Assembly: GCA_000320545.1 (NCBI GenBank)
Contig: ADNK01001336.1
Location: forward strand, 1 to 20,142
Direction of reading: 5' to 3'
Length of the DNA: 20,142 nt
From: Bigelowiella natans CCMP2755
Taxonomy: Eukaryota > Cercozoa > Chlorarachniophyceae
Notes under the pieces: generated by a model
The model's database searches: none
Seen by the model: only the letters and a program-made list of their open reading frames with translations
What the model was told of the DNA's origin: nothing
Shown here: positions 1 to 10,989 of the stretch, piece after piece
Layout of the letters: every line of letters begins with the position of its first letter
Numbering within the stretch: the first letter of the stretch is position 1
Made by a program: the position numbers and the translations under genes

Positions 1-24
1 CACATATAAACATATGTATATATC

Positions 25-91
<67 letters not shown>

Positions 92-132
92 TTGTGTATA
101 TTATGTAACGTCTTGTCTATTTTTCCTCGCAG
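1..132 (+). other. Intron 3' end with TA/TG repeat
   Basis: This stretch is read as the end of an intron of the gene whose exon starts at 133. It holds an alternating (TA)n run followed by a (TG)n run (about 29-89). After these comes a pyrimidine-rich tract ending in cag at 130-132, a good 3' splice site. The upstream exon lies outside the window. Confidence 0.6.
29..89. repeat. (TA)n-(TG)n compound microsatellite
   Basis: Uninterrupted dinucleotide repeats, first TA then TG, seen directly. They lie in the intron before the exon at 133. Alternating purine-pyrimidine runs of this kind can extrude cruciforms (TA) or adopt Z-DNA (TG), but here they look like ordinary intronic microsatellite sequence. 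Confidence 0.95.
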
Positions 133-1517
133 AAAGGGTTATACGTGAACGCGATCGAATCAAAAAATGAAATTGGAGGCATCAAAATTAGCCATCCACC
201 CGAAAAGGATTCCAGCAGCAGCAGCAGCAGCAGCAGCACAGGTGATGAGCTCCAAACTAAAAAGGGTACAACAGAATCTTTTGATGATTCTGCATTCGAT
301 TCGGGGCGGCATGAGAAAGGGACAATACCGAAGAAGAGGCTCGAGCGGTGTGTGACAGTCTCGTCCCCATCCTCCAACAATAACATAAGAGGCGAAATAT
401 TGCCATCGTCCACCCTGCCAGAAGAACTTACGAAAGCGCTTATAAAGTGTACTCCAACCAAGAGCGAGGATAGCAGAAACCCCAAGAAGTTTCTGGATCG
501 AGTCCAAAAAAAATGGCTGTTGAAACAAAGCAAGAAGAAGACCCCACAGATTTCTGATAGTTCCGGCGGTACAGCATCGGCGGTTCTTAGGGTATGCAGA
601 ACTCCTGAAGCAAAAATAGGCCCGGCTCTCAAGAGTCAACAGGGGCCTTCACCGCCATCGCCATATTCCAAAAACTCAGCGTTCTCGTTTGTTTCTAGCC
701 CGAATAATAACTGCTCGAAGCAAGCCAATCAGAAAGAATTCCCGTGTATTCATTGCCCTTCTAGTTGCTCAAGTGAAGTCAATCAGAAAGACTTTGTCCG
801 GACGATACGATCTCCATCGAACAAACTGCAAGAGAGTATCACTTGTGTATTCAATGCCTTTTCCCAGAAATCAGCAGCTATGACGCCTGAGCATAAGCCA
901 ACTGGTAAGGGTGAGCCTCCGGGGTTTCTTCCCAAGATCAGACCGGCAGCAACACGAATAAGTAAGTTCTAATCCTTCTTTTGCAGCTCTACGATTTTTT
1001 GTTGATACCAAACTGACCAAATGCTTCTAATATTCAAGATTCAAAAGGAGACAAATCGCCGCCACCTTTATCTGTGAAGCAAGTGGATACCTCGACGAAG
1101 ACAGATCCAGGGAAAATGACTTCGAGGCTGTTCGGCTTGCATCTAGTCGCTCTATGTAAACTTCGAGGCGGCGATCTTGATAACGCTGAAATAGATAACA
1201 AAATGACTCTGTCGGGTGCTCATAAATCGCCCGATAAACATTCAAATAATTCTGCCCAAGCATTGCTCTTAAATGAGGCAGACAAGTTAAAGCAGGCCGC
1301 ACGGTTCAGGGGAATTAAGGGCTCGATGCTCACTGACAGAGCAAGCATTGCTTCGAAAAAGGCATTACAGAGGTATCACCAACGCAAAGCCATAAGAAGA
1401 GTTGGGGACGATCCTAATGTAGTTACCAGAAAGGCAGCTCTCGCTTCAGCGGAGCTCGCATCAAGAAATCCGGTGACTTCGTTATGGAAGTATTCAAAGA
1501 GATTTGCAGGCACATAG
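133..1517 (+). CDS. Unrecognised Ser/Lys-rich protein, C-terminal part (2 exons, 5' end missing)
   Basis: Exons 133-961 and 1039-1517 join across a 77-base intron (donor A|GTAAGT, acceptor TTCAAG|AT, phase 1). They give 435 residues ending at TAG 1515-1517. The first exon follows a clear acceptor, so the N-terminus is outside the window. I recognise no family. The protein is hydrophilic, with a Ser run encoded by (AGC)n at 212-238, many Ser-Pro and Lys-rich stretches, a Cys cluster (FPCIHCPSSCSS) flanked by NQKEF and NQKDF, and a basic C-terminal region (KKALQRYHQRKAIRRV) that could be helical. No transmembrane segment is visible. It looks like the disordered tail of a larger protein, possibly nuclear or cytoskeletal, but that is only an impression. 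AATAAA at 1629 and 1638 fits a nearby polyadenylation site. Confidence 0.7.
212..238 (+). repeat. (AGC)n coding repeat
   Basis: Nine AGC units in the first exon of the unrecognised + gene, read in frame as Ser. Confidence 0.9.
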
Positions 1518-2226
1518 CTGCTGTCAGGATGAAATGCGACGAGATGTTGTGTTTTATCAATAGAAAATGAAGATGTACTGAAAAGAAAATTAAGATGACC
1601 GGATATGATCGTGATGTAAGACGGATGTAATAAATTAAATAAATTTGTCAATGGACATCCTCATGTAGCTGTGTAATGATCGTGATGTCACATTGTAGTC
1701 GTCATCTGACAGTTACATACACGCTAGCACGCATCATAACAGAGCTATGCTAGCTATGGCATGTTTTATGTGTATTATTATACATGCCTAGATGCGTTGA
1801 CGCAATAGCAACATAAAAATGACACTGTAATCATGCCATCTATACATCTGATATTTCTATAAACAAGCTGGTTGCGGTAAGGCAGTGTGCGCGCGCTTTA
1901 ATGACACAGCAGTGAGTTTAGAATAATAACGACAACATGCTGGCTATATAGCTAGCTGGAAGCACATGTACATTATTTCCAAAGCTAGAATCCATCACAT
2001 ATGTAATTATTGTATAATTGGCTACTGTGCTTTTAAAGTTAAGCTGCTAGGCTCCCGGCAGTGCATGGCTAAGCTACGTGCATAGCATGCATGCTGAACC
2101 GCATTATTACTTCAAATTTAGCTCATTGAGGCAATGGCTGACATAATAATCATTTCTGTTGACATGGGACATACGCATTGTAATAAGAGTACAAAAAGCT
2201 CTTATGAGGGAAGAGATTCGACAACT
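1518..2226. other. Convergent spacer, no gene seen
   Basis: This lies between the 3' ends of the + gene ending at 1517 and TOP1 on - ending at 2227. No plausible coding exon is visible. It contains two AATAAA motifs (1629-1634, 1638-1643) usable by the + gene. The 13-mer ATGATCGTGATGT occurs twice (1605-1617 and 1676-1688). Short palindromes built on CTAG, AGCT and GCATGC are dense (for example at 1722-1728, 1748-1755, 1949-1954 and 2080-2093). A segment at 1702-1728 resembles one at 15718-15745 in the other convergent spacer. Confidence 0.6.
1629..1643 (+). promoter_or_regulatory. Tandem AATAAA polyadenylation signals
   Basis: AATAAA at 1629-1634 and again at 1638-1643 lies about 110-125 bases after the stop codon at 1517. 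This suits 3' end formation of the upstream + gene. The hexamer is a common signal in animals and some protists; its use here is inferred. Confidence 0.45.
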
Positions 2227-3360
2227 TCAATATCTCCATGTTGATTGAACTTCCATAGCCCATGGAAACTTCGTGATAAGAGCAGCATTGAACACCTTCT
2301 CTAGAGGAACCTGACAAATGACGTACGTTGAAACCGGTGATAATATCTGACTGGTTATGTCGGTATTTAACCTCATTTCGCTTGCACCAAGCAACTGTGA
2401 TTCGTGGGTCCATGTAGTTGATTTTGGACGTTCCGAGCGCAACAGCTTTGGTCTCATCTTTTGTTTTCATTTTTGTTTCCAAGTTGGAGATGCGTGAGAG
2501 ATGCGTCTCGTATTGTCTATCCATCACGTCGGCGTTATTGCTGAACTTGAAAGTTTTTTCTCCGTCCTCCTCCTTATCAGATAGACGGGAATTCAATACT
2601 CGAAGAAATCGAAGACGACTTCACAAGCGGTTAGGTTGTACCTTTTTTGCTTTCTTTTTGGCCTTTTTACCCTTCTTCTTAGCCCCTTTCAGCATATCAA
2701 TATGCTCTTCCATAGCTTCTTTCTGATAATATCCAAAACAACTCTAATCTCAGAGTGGGACGTATTTTGATCGATCACCGGCTGCTATTGGGGGATATGA
2801 ATACTACCTTGAGGACGTACTCCTCCATCTTAGCTTCCATTTTCTCGACTTGGTTTGCATGCCCTTTGGGAATGGATCGCTGGTGGTTGCAGAGCTCCGC
2901 GACGATGCGATTGCAGCGGTTGTAGATGAACTGATAGCGAGTGAGAAGAAGACACAATATGAGGAGGCGAGGATGATTCCCTTTTTGAAGTTCCGTACCG
3001 CACCCCCCCCCCCCCCCCCCCTCACTCTCTCTGTCTCTCTCTCTCTCTCTCACACCGTTTTCTCTCCAAGTGAGGTTTCCGGGGTGCATTCGTCGTTGCA
3101 TTTTTCAAGTTCCTATGAATTATATAACCCAAGCGTTATGCGTGCACTACGAAGCTCGGCTTTTGTTATTTTGATTGGAGCTGCAAATCACCCGTTGCAA
3201 AGTGATGGACGCGTTGTAGGTACGGAACACTTTCGCACTTAGCTTATCCATGTACGTTTGAAGCTTGGCGTTCAGGCTATTCGGATTGATCTTATTGAAA
3301 AGCAACTGCTGCTTTTTACTTTGGGTTCTTCTGCTCGCAGACTTCCACATTTTGCTACAC

Positions 3361-3400
<40 letters not shown>

Positions 3401-3554
3401 TGAGGACGACGCAACAACGTAAAAAAAAAGTCTCTTCTTCTTCTTCTTCTTCCAGTCAGAAATAGTGGTCGGTACGTACTAGAGTTTTTTGTAGAAAGGC
3501 TTCTCTATCTTGATCTTTTCATCGTATGGCATCGAGTCCTGATATATGTACATA

Positions 3555-3585
<31 letters not shown>

Positions 3586-5670
3586 ATTTGTATATATTTT
3601 CTACATATATGATTTTGAGGGCGGGAGAAGGGGGCGAGTTGAGAATGGGGAGGGAGAGACAGATAAAGAATCGATGCGAAATTCTGACAGATACGATTAT
3701 TACACACCTTCCCGAGAAATTTGAGTCTGATGAACGTGTCCTCCGCGGTGATTTGCATATCCTCATCAACAAAAAATATGTGCTCAGCGCGAAGAGAACA
3801 ACACCCAACCGTATCAGCCTTGTCCTCGCCCTGAAGAAGAAAACAAGAAGAATAGCCTGTCTTCAGCAAGCAGCTGTTTACTATTCGAGGTAGTAGCATG
3901 ATTACCTTCTCGTTTCCCATACGAAGGGCGAGGCGATCGATGAGATAGATTGCCACCGCCATCTCATACTCATCGTCTTTCGCACTCTTTATCAATTTGT
4001 TATATTCATCGCGGATCCTTCCGATAACGTCCTTCAGTTTTCTAGACTTCTCGTATTTGAGGAAGTCACTCATGCCTTTTCGATGGATAATGGAAAACAT
4101 TGCAGCAATCGGCAGTCAGAGAGGGTGGGGGGTCTTTGGGAGCGGTACCACACGCATTTTCATGAAAGGGAAGGAGGGGGGCGTGGGGTGAATAATACCT
4201 TTGAATTTTGAGCTAGCAGCAAGCCATACATACTTGTAATCCCCGTTGATGTTGTCGATCCAGTAGGCCAACCAAGTGACTTTGGGGTTGTGGATAACGC
4301 CCTTCCAGTTGTGCCCAGCCATTGGACATTTCGGGATCTTGGCTCCTTTGCCGATGTTCAGTGTGATCTGCTCTGGCTTCACCCGCTTTTTCACCAGCCC
4401 TGTCTTCGGATGTTCTCCACGACCGCGAAAGAGTCCTGGAGGCTCCACGTTGTAGTTTCCGACCCTCTCTCGAAACCCGTCCACCAACGCGTACCCGTAA
4501 ATGTCAAGAAGCCGCTCTTTCTCCGCCTTGATCTTCTCCTTGTTTTGCTTTCGCAGAATCTTCTGCTCCTCCTTCCGTTCCATAGCCCAGTCGTAAATGG
4601 GCCTGAAATCGCATTTGCTAAATTTCTTTATCTTGTGGTTCTTGCCCAACAACTCCCTGAAGCACTTGAAGAAGTTTTTTTGAAATACAGGTTTTTTGGC
4701 ATGGTCGGTCTCCAACATAACTCCAAAGAACGTGGCAACCTCCTCCTGTTCGGGAGTTAGCTCTACTTCCTCACCATCATACTTCATCTTGATTCCGTGA
4801 GGCTCGTAAGCAGGTGGAAACAAAACGCCATTATGTTCTAAGGTGTCCCACTTCTTCGTCCTTGCTACGTAATTTCCCTCTTCGAGGTTTTCCCACCAAC
4901 GGTCTACCGCTTCACTGCGAAGTGGTGCTGCCTCGCGGGTCTCGTATTTTGAGGGATCGAACCTTTTGACATTTCCAACTTTATTCTTGGATGACGAACT
5001 TGCAGCGTAGCCGTCCTCGAAGTCGGAATCGTCGTCGGAGTCATCGCGCCTCCTTGGGGTTGCCTTCTTCTTCTTCTTTCCCTTTGCTGGAGGTCGCTAA
5101 AAAACACATCATATGTGAGGAATGCAATGCTAGTCTTTTTAAAATAAGGCTAGAAACCTTCTTCTGCGGAGGTTTTCGGCTCTTACGCACAACGTCTATC
5201 AATGGGGCGTCATCTGAGTCATCGTCTGAGTCATCGTCTGAGTCATCCCCATTATCACCATTTTCATAGTCAGCATCTGCTTTGTTTCCATCTCCTCCCT
5301 GCGACGCTTTTGGTTTTAAGGGCTTGTCGTCACTACTATCATCACTATCATCACTATCATCCTCTCCATTGCCCAGGCCGTTCTTCTCCACCTCCATGGG
5401 CTTTGATTTCTTCGACTCTTCCCGTTTGATCGCAAGTGGTACATCATCGTCCGAGTCATCGTCGCTTTCTATAATGCGTCGACCGGTCTTGATTTTGTCT
5501 GTGGAGCTCTGGATACCAGACTCATTCACACCGTTCGCCTCTGAGCTTCCCTTTCCGTCAGACTCGGATTCGATTTTTTGTTTCTTCAATGAGCCTGCTG
5601 GGTTTTCTTTCCCATCTTCCCCTGGCTTCCTCTTCTTTGAGAGAACCGTTGAAGAAACATCATCAGACAT
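2227..5670 (-). CDS. TOP1: DNA topoisomerase I, type IB (eukaryotic nuclear), 11 exons
   Basis: The enzyme relaxes supercoiled DNA in the nucleus by a transient 3'-phosphotyrosine nick. Exons on -: 5670-5158, 5096-4199, 4075-3906, 3830-3708, 3538-3480, 3354-3192, 3112-3056, 2930-2808, 2722-2642, 2572-2372, 2310-2227. Total 2472 nt, 823 aa, with every phase consistent; the human enzyme has 765 aa. Residues 1-235 are charged and disordered, with SKKRK/KKQK nuclear-signal-like motifs and Asp-Ser runs. The core begins near RWWE (236). Catalytic residues visible: Arg522 (LALRMGNEK), Lys568 (FLGK), Arg632 ([13 protein letters not shown]), His677 (LCNHQR) and nucleophile Tyr782 (SKINYMDPR). A Lys-rich linker (exon 9) separates core from C-terminus, as in the family. 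Start: ATG at 5670 (MSDDVSS) is chosen; an in-frame ATG at 5769 adds 33 residues and is possible. The exon 9/10 junction is the least certain, since an adjacent AG would also keep frame. The gene converges with the + gene at 1517. Confidence 0.95.
3003..3050. repeat. Poly-C / (CT)n homopyrimidine tract in TOP1 intron 7
   Basis: About 19 C residues followed by CT repeats. On the coding strand of TOP1 this reads (AG)n then poly-G just after the donor at 3055. It is a long homopurine-homopyrimidine run, of the kind that can form intramolecular triplex DNA. Confidence 0.9.
3364..3452. repeat. (CA)n and (CTT)n microsatellites in TOP1 intron 5
   Basis: A CA repeat (3364-3395), a short A run (3421-3429) and a CTT repeat (3433-3452). 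All lie between TOP1 exons 5 and 6. Confidence 0.9.
3558..3584. repeat. (TG)n microsatellite in TOP1 intron 4
   Basis: An uninterrupted TG repeat between TOP1 exons 4 and 5. It is intronic, because the coding frame resumes at 3538 with DSMPYDEK after a CAG acceptor. Confidence 0.9.
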
Positions 5671-6293
5671 AGCGCCGATTTTTGGGGGTGGGCTTGCGGC
5701 AACCAAATTTGCTTTGAACGTTGCTTTTCCAAAGAGGTCGTCGCGAATATGAAATAGATTGTATTTCATACCTGTGACATCAATATTGATCCTTTTCTCT
5801 TCATTCCCGATTTTCCGCTTTCCCGCCAGATTTATTCTGGAATTCTTGCGTGAGGACAACCTCGTACTCTGCCCTTTTTAGAAATCATCCACGTATTCAG
5901 TGGCTGAATGACCTGAGATCCTGTAGAAATATAAGTTGAAAAATACAGTATGGGCTTTGGAAAGTCTGAAATTAGTCCCTGTATGAAAATTTCTGAGCCG
6001 AGAAGGCAATTGGCCGAGAAAGGATCACTTGTCATCAGTAACAAATGCTCATTTTGCTGCATGGAATTTTGTGTGAGGGCGTGGAAGTGAATCAAATTCC
6101 TCAGATATTCGCGTATAGTCAAGTACATTTTTAGTAGCGATTGAACAGGTAGTCGCATCAATGAGAGACATAGATTCCAATATTTGCTTCCCATATATAG
6201 CAGTAGACTTGTTTAAAAAAATGTCTATCTGCGAACATTACAAGAACAACGTTCAGCTGAAAGGAGCAGCTCATCCCTTCCAAAGCGTCCCCT
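5671..6293. other. Spacer upstream of TOP1; no clear gene
   Basis: Probably the TOP1 5' leader and promoter plus the 3' end of the small - gene at 6294. The TOP1 frame stays open upstream to about 5859 and contains an alternative ATG at 5767-5769, preceded by CACAG|G, which could itself be a splice acceptor. An open frame on - from about 6194 to 5832 has no recognisable motif. I see no other feature here. Confidence 0.5.
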
Positions 6294-6483
6294 CTACTCG
6301 TACCCTGTTTCGAAGGTAACCTCGTTCACCTCAGGGTTGATGCGGATAGGCTTCTCAGGCTTCTGTTAGACTTCGAATTCAGATTATAAAAACAATTTGA
6401 ACCTTAGTCAACCTGGGCTTATTCTTGTTCGGGCCGTTGCCGAATCGGCCGGTTATAGGCCTTCCGCGATTATCCACCAAATA
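6294..6483 (-). CDS. Probable small protein, C-terminal two exons (5' exon unresolved)
   Basis: Two exons on -, 6483-6403 and 6362-6294, read phase 0 across a 40-base intron (donor AAG|GTTCAA, acceptor TAACAG|AAG). They give about 49 residues ending YE and TAG (6296-6294). The peptide is basic and Pro/Asn-rich: LVDNRGRPITGRFGNGP, then PEKPIRINPEVNEVTFETGY. Codon choice and the clean splice sites look genuine. The upstream acceptor (TTTCTATAG before 6483) is good. However, the obvious donor (AGAAGA|GTACAC, about 6530) follows an ATG frame (MQRGVMLKFSQK) that does not match in phase, so the start is not settled. Alternatively, GTACGAGTAG just before the stop could be a donor. Family not recognised. 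It lies head to head with the kinase gene at 6595, so the two may share a promoter. Confidence 0.45.
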
Positions 6484-6594
6484 CTATAGAAACTTAGAGA
6501 AATATGCTGCTAGCTAATAAAATATGTGTACTCTTCTGGCTGAATTTTAGCATGACTCCACGCTGCATTTCAGGGGTATGGTCATTTGATCGAG

Positions 6595-6703
6595 ATGCGG
6601 GGCACGTGGGATGGGCATATAGTCCTAGTTGTGACGCTGGTAGCCACTCTAGCCATTGAAATTCTTCCTTCAGTGCGTCTCACGGAGAAAAGGACAAAAA
6701 ATG
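6595..6703 (+). other. Exon 1 of the kinase: start codon and signal peptide
   Basis: ATG at 6595 has G at -3. It opens a frame with Met-Arg followed by a hydrophobic core (HIVLVVTLVATLAIEIL) and then a basic stretch (RLTEKR), the layout of an ER signal peptide or anchor. The open frame is only 48 codons long and runs into TAA in the intron. The donor at AATG|GTAATG (phase 1) joins acceptor TTTCAG|AC at 6805, and the join creates DPLVIVSTVSG, the first lumenal strand. Confidence 0.7.
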
Positions 6704-9700
6704 GTAATGCAGAAGAGCAAGTTACATCCTTATTTTTATAAAATATACATTCCATCCCGATTCGTACTTCCATTGTTGTCTCTGACAACTGTGTGTGATT
6801 TCAGACCCGCTAGTGATTGTATCCACGGTCTCGGGACATTGGCATGTGTTTGACTCTAAGAGCGGGGTAAATTATTTAAATGAAAAAATCAAGCGTCGCC
6901 TTTTCTTGTTTCAATCTAATGTCGTCGTCGTGTTCAGACCTCGCTAATGTCCATTGGCCATGATGACGGAAGAACTCCGGAGTTCAACATCGACAATATC
7001 CATGAGGACGAGAGGGCTCAGAACAGGCCTCTGCAACCGCCAAACATTTCTAATATGACCGAGCATTCCATGCGGGCACCGCGTCTCGTACCTTCACCAG
7101 AGGGCCGACTCTTCGCAGTTGGTGACGCTGGAAAAGATAATAGCTCAGATTTATTAACGGACACTGGACTTACAATTCAGGATGTCGTTGCACGCTCTTC
7201 GGTGAGATCACGAACCTATACAATACCACAGACGGCTGTCATTTGCATTTTGGCATCCAAGTGTTAATCTTCACCTTGATAAATAACAAAATATTGCTTG
7301 ATCCAGGTCGTGGTGAATGACACAGTCATCATAGGATCACTGAGCAGTATGCTCTTCAACATCGACCTAGGGAAGTACAATATTCTTTCAACGAGTACGT
7401 TGGAAGGAGACACTGCCACAGAAGCAGATCTTTCCTCCCTGCAAGATGGTAGGGAGGGGTTGGAGTCAGAAGACAGCGGTTTAGAGGCGACAGTCGTCCG
7501 CGCGGACTACCTCCTCCAAGCTATGGATCGCAAATCTGGAAGCCTCTTGTGGGAGACCCGACACAGCCGATATGAAACATACCCCGCCTCATTAGAAACT
7601 GGAATAGGTCACGCTGGACCCAGAAAATTGCCTGAGAGCCCCTCAAGTTCAAGCTTTGGCTATTCATCCTTTACAACCTCAGATTACATGTTTCACCTGG
7701 TCGTGTAGTAACATCATCATCGTTTACCATCTATTCTATCACCTTAGTCTATCATCTTAGTAGCCCCCCCCTCCCCCACCGTCCCTTCTCGCCATGTCTG
7801 TTTTGTGTGTTACTAAGGCGTGATGTTCTGCCTGTTTTCCTAGGTCGATACGGTCTCTGGGGAGCTTATTTGGTCACGTAAGGTGAAGTTATGTTCTCAG
7901 AAATTGAGTTGCCGTTGATGAAAACCGTTAATACTATTTTCTTATTTTCCCTCCTACACGGCTCTCAGCTCCCGTCATTTCCAAGCCGGGTGGAATTATT
8001 CAAAGGAGGCAAAATCGAGACATTACCCCACCTCTTGACTGGCAGGCGGAGCGATCAAAGTGAGGAGGAACAGGAGAACCAGGATCAGCAAGAAACCGTC
8101 GGGCAGCATAGTCATCCCCCCCCCCCCCATACTCACAACCCCGTGCAAAAGCGTGACCCCACCATTTCCCATTCGCTCACGGTGGTGACTGACGAAAGAG
8201 GGTATCCGGTTGGAATATTGCCCAAGTTTCACCCATATGAGGCGGCGAGACTCTACCTTCCTACGAGCAGCACTCGCAAGGATGATGCAGCAGTAGTCGG
8301 AGCAGCAACTGAGGGTATGATCTCAGGCCCGGGCACGGCTCAAGGGGCCTCTAAAGGGATAAGGCCGAGTGAAGAAAATGCCCTGTGCCAAATGGGGGGG
8401 GGGGAGGGTGGAAAAGAGGTGATGCACCTGGACAGCAGCAACAACAACCACCACCATCCATTTATAGATCGAGCTCCTCCAGGGTTGAGTGGTGAATTCG
8501 GGGAGGTAGAAGAGGATAGGGAAAGCAACCTAGACAAAAATACCAACTTCATCAGGTCCCTCTTTGAAGCTTTGGGCTTTGAGGTAATAACGGTTGGCTA
8601 GTAGTAATAGTCATTGTAGTAGTAGTAGTAGTAGTAGTAGTGTACCAGTAGCAGTAAAAGCAGCAGTGAAAAGTAGGTTTTCAAAGTAGCATTTGCCTAT
8701 TTTTCTACCTGAAAGGGTTCGGGAGAGGACATGATGTACGAAGACATGAAGTATCCTCGATCCACTGAATATGAGGCGGGCGCGCGCATGGGCTGGAGTC
8801 AAGGTGACCCCCCCCCCCACACTACTACTACTACTACCACCACCAGCAGCAGCAGCAGCAGCACTCGTGCAACGAGCAGCGGGGGCGAGCAATGACAAGA
8901 AATGAACGAGAGATATATTGTGCAATGTGTAGGTTACTACGAAGGATTGCACGCAGCAGAGCAGCAACAGAAGGCCTATGCTTACTGGTTGATAAATAGT
9001 ACTGAGTAGACCGAAGTGTAGTCTCGTAGCGTCCATTCCACTCATCTCCCCTGCCCCTGTTAGAGTGATGTTTGTTGTATGATGCTCTCATTGCAGTGCT
9101 CTTACCGTTGTTGTTGTTGTTCTTCTTTCTTTTCTCCCCTTCTATGCGTGGTGGTGGTGGTGGTGGCGGCGGCAGGAGCGCTCGGTCGTCGTCGTGGAAC
9201 GTGCTGCGAAAGCCTGTCTCTCTGCTGCTCATCACGGTGGCAATGGGTAATAATAGCCAATAACCAGCGGAACAATTATGACGTACCGCATCATCGAAGA
9301 AGAAAAAGAAGAAGAGAATTAGGAAGAGGGGAGGAAACTTGATTTCATTTTCGTGTCATCAATTCTTCTCAGGTTTCCTCGTAATAGCTTTCACGTTCCT
9401 ATCGCCGCCACCCAAGAAACAGCCCCGCATTGACATGAAGCATCTGGGTTCTTCGGCGTCGTCGGCATCCAACGATGGCTCGGGGGGGAAGCTCCCACAG
9501 AAGGATGATTTCCGACGGCAGAATAATCAAATTCCATCCTCTTTTCCGAGTACGTACTCTTTTCGCTCATCTTCGTTAGGCGGCTATAGTCTCCTCGTAT
9601 GCTTGTCATCTGAACCAGACCCCTATCACCATCACCACCACCATCACCGCCCCATAATCGCCCCTTCGTCCCTTCAGACAGCCATCAGCATTATTCTTTG

Positions 9701-10958
9701 ACAAACTTAGTATGTGCTCACTCGCTCCTCGTCTGTGCCCCTTTGCGTACCAGGTTACTTCGGCTCGCGTTTGCAGCAAGATTTCGAGACTCTACAGAGA
9801 CTCGGCAAAGGGGCATTTGGCACAGTCATTAAAGTAATCCGACATGGAGGGAGGGGGAACATAGGAATTCGTCGGTGGGGAGGTGGGAGGAGAGTACCCA
9901 CGAACTTTAAAAGCCCTATGTTCAACAACTACCAAAGATAATAACCTGCCTGGACAATCAACTATTAGCGATTTTACGCCGATATAGCGCCTCTATTTAG
10001 AAAACGTGCCGTTTTCCCTTTTTCAATAGGTGAGAAATCGCATTGATCTCCGCACGTACGCCGTGAAGTTAGTGGATCTCACCAAAGCGAAGGAAGGAGA
10101 GTCCTCCCGTCTGTCATATTCCCCTAGAGACAACTCCACCCCTGTGCCGCCTTCGAGAGTGCGCAGTCCTAGACGAGTGCTCGCCGAGTGCCTTAGAGAG
10201 GTATTATAAGGGGGGGATGGGGAGGCTTCTAGTGTTCATGATGCTGATGATAACGACGATGATGGCGTTTGGTGCTGAGTGGCGGCAATAAGAAGGAGTA
10301 ACAATTTGCAATGCATTCGGTATTGCTCTCGGCTGGGATTCCAAGATGTGCTGAGCTAAATCACCACCGATATTCGTCCTTGATGGCCGATCGGCAGTGT
10401 GTGAGGAGGGGGGGTTTATTCGGGGGGAATAATGTCTGTTTATTATACGTGTTGCTGGATGTGTTCCTTGAGTAATTTGTGTGCGTTGTGTGATAGGTAC
10501 GACTGCTGGCACGTCTCGAGCATGAAAACGTGTGTAGGTAACAATTTGAGATTTGGATGCTAAGTGAATTTGAGGGGAGGGAGGGAGGGAGAGAGAGAAA
10601 CGGGGGGGGGGGGGAATTTAATTAGTGGGGAGTTTAATGACTAACGTAGAGGACAAGAAAATTAAGTTGCCAGTGTTTCCTTTTTCTAGGTACCATTGCG
10701 CCTGGATAGAGAGAACCCCCTCCTTCAGGGGAGGGGGGGGTTATGGCTGCTCGGTATCCAGAAACAGTTCTACTTCTTCTCTCACAACGAAGAGGGGGGA
10801 CAACTATCCTAGCACAGAGAAGCAGCAGGTGCATAGCAGCAGCAGCAGCAGCAGCAACAACAATAACAACAACCCCAAAAGGGAGAGGGGGACGAAAAAG
10901 AGAGGAAGCAGTTTCACAATAACCCACCGCCCACCGCCTGTGTTAGAAGAAGAAGAAG

Positions 10959-10989
<31 letters not shown>

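Noticed and set aside
3147-4100. Apparent frame breaks and short open frames across the topoisomerase gene, as in a decayed copy
   Set aside because: Each break coincides with GT and AG in the right phase, and the joined exons restore all family motifs. These are introns, not a pseudogene.
5832-6194. 120-codon open frame on the minus strand upstream of TOP1
   Set aside because: No recognisable motif or good splice context. More likely leader or spacer sequence.
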